A DNA stretch of 12,220 bases, from assembly GCA_964642165.1 (NCBI GenBank), contig CAZXOC010000230.1:1-12220 (forward strand). The letters run 5' to 3'. Under the pieces are notes generated by a model. That model searched no databases, was not told the DNA's origin, and saw only the letters and a program-made list of their open reading frames with translations. This document shows positions 1 to 6,875 of this stretch, piece after piece. Source of the stretch: CAYRVX01 sp964642165 (lineage in GTDB: Bacteria; Planctomycetota; Phycisphaerae; SM23-33). A program made the translations under genes and the position numbers. Position 1 is the stretch's first letter, and each line of letters begins with the position of its first letter.

Positions 1-8
1 GTTTAGCG

Positions 9-55
9 GCGGGCCTTGGCCCGCGCGTCGCACGGGCGTTGCCCGTGCGTTCTTC
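9..55 (+). terminator. Tandem hairpins, terminator-like
   Basis: Two stems stand side by side. The first pairs GCGGGC (9-14) with GCCCGC (19-24) around a 4-base loop. The second pairs CGCACGGGC (29-37) with GCCCGTGCG (41-49), a perfect 9-bp stem with a 3-base loop, followed by TTCTTC at 50-55. A strong GC stem with a short pyrimidine/T run resembles an intrinsic terminator for a gene to the left of the window. The T run is poor, so it may instead be a repeat or an mRNA 3'-end stabiliser. Confidence 0.4.
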
Positions 56-144
56 CCGCACGGACCACGAGATACCGAGCGGACCCCACGTGACCGAACC
101 ACGAATCCGACTCCTCTGTCGCACGTCCGCCTTGGGGGGAAGAC

Positions 145-166
145 CCCCGGCACCGCGGTGCCGGGG
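145..166. repeat. 22-nt perfect palindrome
   Basis: CCCCGGCACC (145-154) is followed by GC and by its exact reverse complement GGTGCCGGGG (157-166), so the whole 22 nt is self-complementary. As RNA it would form a 9-bp stem with a CGCG loop. An overlapping alternative stem, GGGGG (135-139) with CCCCC (144-148) around AAGA, competes for the same C run. The octamer GCGGTGCC inside it recurs at 174-181. No T tract follows, so a classical terminator is unlikely; a REP-like dispersed palindrome or a protein-binding site is possible. Confidence 0.45.
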
Positions 167-289
167 CGTTGGCGCGGTGCCTTTGGTCGCCCGGGGGGAA
201 CCGGAGGGGACTTCGCCAGTCAGAGACAATAGCAGCGAGACGTTGCGTGTTGGATCCGCGCGCGACGCTGCGGATGGACCTACCAGCCC

Positions 290-295
290 GGAGAG
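290..295 (+). promoter_or_regulatory. Ribosome binding site of the macroglobulin gene
   Basis: GGAGAG lies 5 nt before the ATG at 301. It decides the start: in-frame ATGs at 169 and 274 have no comparable purine run at the right distance, and only the 301 start puts the basic/hydrophobic signal peptide at the N-terminus. Confidence 0.7.
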
Positions 296-300
296 TGAAG

Positions 301-3300
301 ATGAAGCGCAAGACGCACCTGTGGGTCAATGCCGCGTTGGCGGCGTGTCTGGCCGTGGTGATCGGCATATCGGTCGCACAGACGAAGGACGCCGGCCCAG
401 CCGGCAGCCCCGTCGCTCTGGCCGAGGCCGTCAAGCAGGCCGACAAGCTCTTCGACGAGAAGCACTACAAGGAGGCCCACGCGAAGTACGAGCGCCTCGC
501 GGCCGACCTGGCCAAGCGCGACGCGAAGGGCGCCGTGTTCGTGAAGCAGTGGCGTCACGCCAGCCGGCGGGCGGTGATCTGCAAGCTGCGGCTGCAGCTC
601 TTCGACGACGCGATCGCGGCGGCGGCGACGTTCGTCCGGCGCGCCAAGGGCACGCCGTACGAGGCGCGGGCCGAACGCCAGCTCGGCAACCTGTACATGC
701 TGATCCCGCACTGGGGCACGCGTGCCGGCGGGAAGTTCCACCGCGCCCAGTATAAGCAGGGCATCCGCGTCCGCTCGTACCAGTACGACAAGCGCCACGC
801 GGTGCAGCACCTCCAGCGGGCCCGCGAGCTGTACGCCCGGTACGACGCCGACGCGAAGCTGCTCGCCAAGCTGTCCGAGGCCGAGCGGGAGAACTGGCAC
901 AACGAGCGGATCGAGTGCGTCTTCGACCTCGCCGGCACGTGCAGCCGCTTCGGCATCTACGAGAACTCCTGGCAGTTCTGGTGGTCGTTCTGGGGCGAGC
1001 GGGACGACTTCATCGCGGGGACGGCCGGCGAGAGGGATTTCGACGAGTACTACAGCCACTGGCAGCGGCGGCGCAAGCGGCCGATCGGCCTGCGCGTCGG
1101 CCCGGGCGCCCAGCCCATCTTCCCCTCCAAGCCCAACCGCTACGCGGCGAACCTGCCCGACGACCAGAAGATCCTCTACCTGCTGGCCGAGGCCCGCGAG
1201 CTGGACCGCACCGACAAGCGCAAGTACACCGCGTTGAGCTGGTACCGCCAGGCGATGCTCGCCCGGAGCCGCTTCGGCATGGACCGGCTGAACCAGTACG
1301 GCAGCCTGTACTGGGCCGGGGGGAAGTACCCGCTGCGGGAGGAGCTGGGGAAGCTCAACCCGTGGGAGATGACGGACTCCGAGGCGATCGTGCTGGCCGG
1401 CGGGCGCGTGCGGAAGGTCCGGCTGCCGGAGCGTTTCGACGTGCTCAAGCTGCTGCGGCTGGTCGAGAGCGACTTCCGCGCGAGCGGCCTGGCCGACGAG
1501 GCGCAGTACGCCATCGGCCTGTACTACCAGAGCCGCCAGCAGTACCTCACCGCCCTGAAGGAGTACGAGAGCCTCAAGCAGAAGTACGGCGACAGCAAGC
1601 GCAAGGGCGACGCCGACGGACAGGTCAGCCGCATCAAGGCGCCACAGGTCCGCATCAGCCAGGCCGGCGCGCAGCTTCCGCGCCAGCCGGCGAGGCTCCA
1701 ACTGAGCCACCGCAACGTCTCGAAGGTGTGGTTCGTCGCCCGCGAGATCGACCCGGAAGGCTTCATGAGGGAGATCCGCCAGGGGAAGATCAACCCGGAC
1801 AAGGGCCTGCCCGGCTTCTGGGCGCTGCGGAGCTGGCACTCGTACTTCGTCCACGACTACCACGGCAAGGACCTGCCGTGGCAGATCGCGCCGAAGTACG
1901 TCGGCAAGGAGGTCGCCCGCTGGTCCGACGAGGTCAAGGACGACGGCACCCACCGCTACGCCCACGTGACGCTTCAGTCGAAGCTCAAGAAGCGCGGCAG
2001 CTACCTCGTCTACGCCTACCACACCGCGCCCCCCGCCGAGCACGCCCAGAAAACCGGGCGCGACGCGCTGAAGCTCGGCCACAGCCGCGCCGTCTTCGTC
2101 CTGACCGACCTGGCGATGGTTGACAAGAAGGTCAAGGACGGCAACCTCTACTTCATCTGCCACGCCCGGACGGGCGCGCCCGTGCCCGAGGCCAAGGTGG
2201 ACGTGCTGAACGTCTGGAGCGTCTGGGACAGCAAGAAGCGAAAGAGCACCCACTTCAAGCAGATGTACCACCTGACGACGGACCGCGAGGGCATGGCCGT
2301 CCTGAAGCCCCCCAAGCACAACCGCGGCAACCTGCACGTGCTGGCCAAGAGCGGGAAGGACCGGCTCGCCTGGAGCGGCATGAGCTACTGGAGTCACTAT
2401 TCTCCCTCGCGCATGCGCGACGGGCTGTTTGCCTACGTCATCACGGACCGGCCGGTCTACCGCCCCCGGCAGACGGTGCGGTTCAAGATCTGGCTGCGGC
2501 ACATGAACAACGGCATCCTGGAGAACCAGCCGAACCGCCAGGTCTCGATCACGGTCTACGACCCGAAGGGCAACAAGGTCCACCACGTCACCAAGCGCGC
2601 CGACCCGTACGGGGGCCTCGACGGCGAGCTCACGCTGGGCGCCGAGCCGCGCCTCGGGGTCTACCGAATCCACATCCACGGGCGGAACTACGCCGGCGGG
2701 CAGAACTTCCGCGTCGAGGAGTACAAGAAGCCGGAGTTCGAGGTGACCGTCGAGCCGGGCAAAACGCACGCCAAGCTGGGCGAGAAGCTCACGGCCGTCA
2801 TCAAGGCGCAGTACTACTTCGGGGCGCCCGTGACCGACGCGACGGTCAAGTACAAGGTCTTCCGCGAGGAGTACACGCACCGCTACTACTTCCCGGGCGA
2901 GTGGGACTGGCTCTACGGGCAGGGCTACGGCTGGTGCTGGTACTCGTACCCGTGGTTCGGCTGGTGGGGGCGCCTGCGGTGCTGCTGGGCGCCGCCGCAC
3001 TGGTGGTGGGGCTACTACGGCGTCAACGCGCCGAACCCCGTGCGCGAGCTGGTGCAGCAGGGCGAGACGCACATCGGCCCCGACGGGACGGTGAAGGTCC
3101 ACATCGACACGAAGCCCGCCCTGCGCGACCACAGCGACCGCGACCACCGCTACGTCATCCAGGCCGAGGTCCGCGACGCCAGTCGCCGCGTCATCACCGG
3201 CGAGGGCGCCGTCAAGGCCACGCGCCAGGCCTACTACGCCTTCGTGCGCAGCGACCGGGGCTACTACCGACCGGGCGAGGAGATGCTCGTCCGCATCCGC

Positions 3301-6300
3301 TGCCTGACGCCGGACAACAAGCCCGTCCGGACCGAGGGGCAGGTGACCGTCTCGTCGGTGGTGTTCGGCGGCCCGGACAACGCCCGCATCGAGGAGAAGG
3401 AGCTGAAGCGCTGGAAGGCGGCCACCAACGAGCTGGGCTACGTCGAGTTCCGCATGCGCTACGAGAAGAGTGGGCAGCTCAAGATCAAGTTCGCCGCGCC
3501 GGACCAGTGGGGCGGCGTGGTCGAGGGCTACGGGCTCGTGTGGTACTGCGGGCGGGACTTCGACGGCAAGCTGTACCGCTTCAACAACCTCGAGCTGATC
3601 ACCGACAAGCGGACGTACCAGCCGGGCGAGACGGCCCACGTCATGATCAACACGAAGCACGCGGGCAGCCACGTGCTGTTCAGCGACGACGTGGACAACA
3701 ACCACCTGATCACCTGGCGGCTGCTGCACCTGCCGAAGCGCCACACCGTGGTGGACATCCCGATCCAGCGGACGAGCCAGCCGAACTTCTTCGTCGAGGC
3801 CACGACCGTGGCGGACACGCGCGTGCATCAGCAGTCACGGCGGATCTGCGTGCCCCCCGCCAAGGGCATCATCAAGGTGGCCGTCACGTCGGACAAGGCG
3901 GAGTACAAGCCCGGCGAGAAGGCGACGGTGAAGGTCGTCGCCAGGACGCCGGACGGGGAACCGGCCCGGGCGCAGGTCACGCTGAGCGCGTTCGACAAGT
4001 CCGTGCTGTACATCCAGGACGAGTACACCCCGCCGATCGCCAAGTTCTTCCACGGCAACCTGCGCACGCACCACGTGCAGATGCGGACGAACCTCACGGA
4101 GCAGTTCAGCGCGTGGGGCTACCTCCACCGGCCGTTCCAGCAGCTCTACCCCTACCCGGCCGCGTGGTGGGGCGTCTGGGGGCCGACCGTCCGCGACTGG
4201 CGCACCGTGGGCGACAAGGACATGGGCCGGATGGGCGGTTGGGGCGAGGACCTGGCGGAGGAGAGCCGGTCCGGCGTCGCGACCGACAGGCTGGAATTGG
4301 CGAACGGCCAGTCCGGGGCCGAAGGCTACGGCGGCGCCCTGGCCAAGCGCGCCTCAGCTGCCAGGCCGGCCGGCGGGCCCATGTCGTCTCCGCACCGCGC
4401 CGAGGAGAAGGCCAAGTCGCCCGACAGCGGCGGCCCGCTCGTGGAGGCCGAAGTCCGCAAGCGCTTCGCCGACACGGCGGTGTGGCTGACCACCCTCACC
4501 ACCGACGCCAACGGCCAGGCCGGCGCCACCTTCGAGATGCCCGAGAACCTCACGACCTGGAAGATCAACGCCTGGGGCATGACGAAGGCGACGAAGGTCG
4601 GGCAGGCGACGGCGTCGGCGGTCACGACCAAGAACCTGCTGGTGCGCCTCCAGGCGCCGCGATTCTTCATGGAGTACGACGAGGTGGTCATCAGCGCGAA
4701 CGTGCACAACTACCTCGACAGCGCCAAGACCGCCCGCGTCAGCCTCGACGTGCCCAAGGAGCTGCTGGAGATGATCGGCAGAGCGCCGGCCAGCGTGGAC
4801 GTGAAGGTCCCCGCCGGCGGCGAGAAACGCGTCGACTGGCGCGTCAAGGTGGTCAAGGAGGGCGTCGCGAGGCTGACCGTCAGGGCCCTGACGGATGAGG
4901 AATCCGACGCCATGCAGATGGCGTTCCCCGTCCTCGTCCACGGCATCACCAAGCAGGTGGCGACGACCGGCTCGATGCGACCGGACGAGAAGCACAAGAG
5001 CCTCACCGTCCGGCTCGACGTGCCCGACAAGCGCCGCCCGGAGCTGACGTACCTGGAGGTCAAGTACGCCCCCAGCCTGATCGGCGCGATGCTCGACGCC
5101 CTGCCGTACTGCATCTACTACCCCTACGGCTGCACCGAGCAGACGATGAGCCGCTTCCTGCCGGCCGTCATGACCCGCAAGACCCTCCAGAACATGGGCA
5201 TCAAGCTGGAGGACGTGAAGAAGATCCGCGGGCGGCTGGACGAGATCCGGCGCATCGAGAAGGGCGAGCACCTCTCCATCTACTGGATGAGCCCGATCTT
5301 CGACGAGGCCGAGCTCGACAAGATGATCACCCGAAGCGTCTCCCGCATCGGCAACATGCAGCACGGCGACGGCGGCTGGGGCTGGTGGACGAGGGGCGAC
5401 TCCAGCAGCTACCTGACCAGCTACGTGCTGTTCGCCCTCTGCCACGCCCAGCAGTGCGACGTGAAGGTCAACGAAAACATGATCTCCCGCGGCATGAACT
5501 GGCTGAAGAACTGGGAGATCGCCCGGATGAAGGAGCCCTGGTGGCGCCCCCACGCCAACCACGCCTACGTCGCCTACGTCCTGTCCCTCAAGAAGATCAA
5601 GTGCACCTTCAAGCCGGACAAGGGCGACAAGCGGCCGGGCGATCTGATCGAACGGCTCTGGATCGGGCGCGACAAGCTCAACCTCTACGGCAAGGCCCTG
5701 CTGTCGCTGGCCCTGGCGAACCTGGGCGACGAGGCCCGCGCCCGGACCGTCCTGCGGAACATCATGCAGTACAAGCAGGAGAACGCCGAGACGCAGGTGG
5801 CGTGGTTCCGCACGCCGCAGGCCGGGTGGTGGTACTGGTGGAACAGCGACATCGAGACCAACGCCTGGGTCCTGCGCGCGATCGTGCGCCTGGAGCCCAA
5901 GAGCGACGTGGCCCCGCGGCTGGTCAAGTGGCTGCTGAACAATCGCCGCAACGGCTACTACTGGCGCAGCACGCGCGACACGACGATGTGCGTGGCGGCG
6001 ATGAGCGACTTCGTGGTCGCCAGCGGCGAGGGCAAGCCGGACTTCACGCTCACGCTGGACTTCGACAACGGCACGATCGTGAAGAAGGTCAAGATCAACC
6101 AGGACAACTTCTTCACGTTCAACAACTCCCTGGTGCTGAAGGGCGCGGCCCTGGGCGGGGGGCGGCACACGCTGAAGATCACGAAGGACGGCCCCGGGGC
6201 GCTGTACTTCAACACCTACCTGCGCTACTTCACGAAGGAGGAGCACATCACGGCGGCCGGGCACGAGCTGAAGGTCGACCGCAAGTACTTCAAGCTCGTC

Positions 6301-6738
6301 CAGATCCCCTACGTGGTGGAGGTCGAGGGCGCCGACGGCCAGAAGCTCAAGGAGAAGCGCCTTCGCTACCAGCGCGTGCCGGTCAAGCACGGCGACACGG
6401 TGGCCAGCGGCGACGTGATCCAGGTGGAGCTGAAGGTCGCCAGCGACAACGACTACACGTACCTGTGCTTCGAGGACATGAAGCCCGCGGGCTGCGAGCC
6501 GACGCAGCTTCGCAGCGGCGGCAAGGGCCAGGAGGGCTTCTACAGCTACATGGAGCTGCGCGACGAGAAGGTCGTGTTCTTCCTGGGCGCTCTCCAGCAG
6601 GGCGAGCACCTGCTGCGCTACCGCCTGCGGGCCGAGGTGCCCGGCGTCTTCCACGCCCTGCCGACCGTCCTCTACGGCATGTACGTCCCCGAATTGCGGG
6701 CCAACAGCAACGAGCACGTCATCAAGATCAAGGACTAG
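301..6738 (+). CDS. Alpha-2-macroglobulin family protein (thioester protease trap)
   Basis: A 2145-residue exported protein. Bacterial members of this family are thought to trap attacking proteases: cleavage of a bait segment exposes a thioester that binds the protease covalently. Residues 1-26 look like a signal peptide (basic start, hydrophobic core, Ser-Val-Ala before Gln27); LAAC at 13-16 could alternatively be a lipobox. TPR-like helices lie near 36-135 and 395-437. Macroglobulin anchors follow: DRPVYRPRQ at 716, VEEYKKPEFEV at 805, YFGAPV near 840, and related DxxxYxPGE starts at 985, 1102 and 1198. A small-residue-rich bait-like segment spans about 1308-1384. The A2M core domain begins near 1391 (DTAVW, then TTWKI). 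GCTEQ at 1610-1614 is the thioester motif (Cys1611, Gln1614) opening the helical thioester domain, which runs to about 1905; a receptor-binding-like beta domain ends the protein. Residues 861-907 are exceptionally rich in Trp and Tyr. No penicillin-binding protein 1C gene, a common partner of bacterial macroglobulins, lies downstream. Confidence 0.93.
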   Translation: MKRKTHLWVNAALAACLAVVIGISVAQTKDAGPAGSPVALAEAVKQADKLFDEKHYKEAHAKYERLAADLAKRDAKGAVFVKQWRHASRRAVICKLRLQLFDDAIAAAATFVRRAKGTPYEARAERQLGNLYMLIPHWGTRAGGKFHRAQYKQGIRVRSYQYDKRHAVQHLQRARELYARYDADAKLLAKLSEAERENWHNERIECVFDLAGTCSRFGIYENSWQFWWSFWGERDDFIAGTAGERDFDEYYSHWQRRRKRPIGLRVGPGAQPIFPSKPNRYAANLPDDQKILYLLAEARELDRTDKRKYTALSWYRQAMLARSRFGMDRLNQYGSLYWAGGKYPLREELGKLNPWEMTDSEAIVLAGGRVRKVRLPERFDVLKLLRLVESDFRASGLADEAQYAIGLYYQSRQQYLTALKEYESLKQKYGDSKRKGDADGQVSRIKAPQVRISQAGAQLPRQPARLQLSHRNVSKVWFVAREIDPEGFMREIRQGKINPDKGLPGFWALRSWHSYFVHDYHGKDLPWQIAPKYVGKEVARWSDEVKDDGTHRYAHVTLQSKLKKRGSYLVYAYHTAPPAEHAQKTGRDALKLGHSRAVFVLTDLAMVDKKVKDGNLYFICHARTGAPVPEAKVDVLNVWSVWDSKKRKSTHFKQMYHLTTDREGMAVLKPPKHNRGNLHVLAKSGKDRLAWSGMSYWSHYSPSRMRDGLFAYVITDRPVYRPRQTVRFKIWLRHMNNGILENQPNRQVSITVYDPKGNKVHHVTKRADPYGGLDGELTLGAEPRLGVYRIHIHGRNYAGGQNFRVEEYKKPEFEVTVEPGKTHAKLGEKLTAVIKAQYYFGAPVTDATVKYKVFREEYTHRYYFPGEWDWLYGQGYGWCWYSYPWFGWWGRLRCCWAPPHWWWGYYGVNAPNPVRELVQQGETHIGPDGTVKVHIDTKPALRDHSDRDHRYVIQAEVRDASRRVITGEGAVKATRQAYYAFVRSDRGYYRPGEEMLVRIRCLTPDNKPVRTEGQVTVSSVVFGGPDNARIEEKELKRWKAATNELGYVEFRMRYEKSGQLKIKFAAPDQWGGVVEGYGLVWYCGRDFDGKLYRFNNLELITDKRTYQPGETAHVMINTKHAGSHVLFSDDVDNNHLITWRLLHLPKRHTVVDIPIQRTSQPNFFVEATTVADTRVHQQSRRICVPPAKGIIKVAVTSDKAEYKPGEKATVKVVARTPDGEPARAQVTLSAFDKSVLYIQDEYTPPIAKFFHGNLRTHHVQMRTNLTEQFSAWGYLHRPFQQLYPYPAAWWGVWGPTVRDWRTVGDKDMGRMGGWGEDLAEESRSGVATDRLELANGQSGAEGYGGALAKRASAARPAGGPMSSPHRAEEKAKSPDSGGPLVEAEVRKRFADTAVWLTTLTTDANGQAGATFEMPENLTTWKINAWGMTKATKVGQATASAVTTKNLLVRLQAPRFFMEYDEVVISANVHNYLDSAKTARVSLDVPKELLEMIGRAPASVDVKVPAGGEKRVDWRVKVVKEGVARLTVRALTDEESDAMQMAFPVLVHGITKQVATTGSMRPDEKHKSLTVRLDVPDKRRPELTYLEVKYAPSLIGAMLDALPYCIYYPYGCTEQTMSRFLPAVMTRKTLQNMGIKLEDVKKIRGRLDEIRRIEKGEHLSIYWMSPIFDEAELDKMITRSVSRIGNMQHGDGGWGWWTRGDSSSYLTSYVLFALCHAQQCDVKVNENMISRGMNWLKNWEIARMKEPWWRPHANHAYVAYVLSLKKIKCTFKPDKGDKRPGDLIERLWIGRDKLNLYGKALLSLALANLGDEARARTVLRNIMQYKQENAETQVAWFRTPQAGWWYWWNSDIETNAWVLRAIVRLEPKSDVAPRLVKWLLNNRRNGYYWRSTRDTTMCVAAMSDFVVASGEGKPDFTLTLDFDNGTIVKKVKINQDNFFTFNNSLVLKGAALGGGRHTLKITKDGPGALYFNTYLRYFTKEEHITAAGHELKVDRKYFKLVQIPYVVEVEGADGQKLKEKRLRYQRVPVKHGDTVASGDVIQVELKVASDNDYTYLCFEDMKPAGCEPTQLRSGGKGQEGFYSYMELRDEKVVFFLGALQQGEHLLRYRLRAEVPGVFHALPTVLYGMYVPELRANSNEHVIKIKD

Positions 6739-6797
6739 CGGGAATCTGCCCGCAGGGACGCGGCCGCGCGCCCGCCCGCGCCTGTTCTCCGCGCCGA

Positions 6798-6821
6798 GCC
6801 GGTCGCTTCCGCGAGACCGGC
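6798..6821 (+). terminator. Intergenic hairpin after the macroglobulin gene
   Basis: GCCGG (6798-6802) pairs with CCGGC (6817-6821). Inside, TCGC (6803-6806) pairs with GCGA (6811-6814) around a TTCC loop, leaving a 2-nt bulge. The stem sits 60 nt after the stop codon and directly before the promoter candidate, with no T run. It may stabilise or end the upstream message, or be a chance product of GC-rich sequence. A smaller 5-bp stem (6738-6742 with 6749-6753) begins on the last base of the stop codon. Confidence 0.35.
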
Positions 6822-6822
6822 G

Positions 6823-6831
6823 TGGTAGAAT
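6823..6831 (+). promoter_or_regulatory. Extended -10 promoter candidate
   Basis: TGG followed by TAGAAT (6826-6831) gives an extended -10 with five of six bases matching TATAAT, standing out in GC-rich surroundings. No good -35 lies 16-18 nt upstream; that area is occupied by the 6798-6821 hairpin. Transcription would begin near 6838, leaving a leader of about 38 nt before the ATG at 6876. Assignment assumes a housekeeping-type sigma factor. Confidence 0.45.
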
Positions 6832-6875
6832 CCCGCCCGAGTCGCTCTGCCGCCCAAGTCACAGGGAGACCTCGC

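Larger units (their letters stand above)
1..300. other. Gene-free left edge with GC-rich palindromes
   Basis: I see no convincing coding region here. The open frames crossing it are uninterrupted only because of high GC, and none shows a recognisable protein. A TAG at 4-6 followed directly by hairpins would suit the tail of an upstream + strand gene, but one codon cannot prove this. The stretch holds two small hairpins (9-49), a 22-nt perfect palindrome (145-166) and a short stem of GGGGG/CCCCC at 135-148. A weak -10-like GACAAT lies at 225-230 with no matching -35, so I do not call a promoter for the downstream gene. Confidence 0.5.

Noticed and set aside
225..230. GACAAT as -10 of a macroglobulin promoter
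   Set aside because: Only 4 of 6 bases match and no -35 lies at a usable distance.
169..300. 44-residue N-terminal extension of the macroglobulin
   Set aside because: It would bury the signal peptide and has no ribosome binding site; GGAGAG points to 301.
280..3828. Very long open frame on the - strand (1182 residues) opposite the macroglobulin gene
   Set aside because: It lies in the antisense phase of a GC3-rich gene, where stops are rare. The product is a Val/Leu/Arg/Asp-rich composition with no motif, and the + strand frame has clear family motifs.
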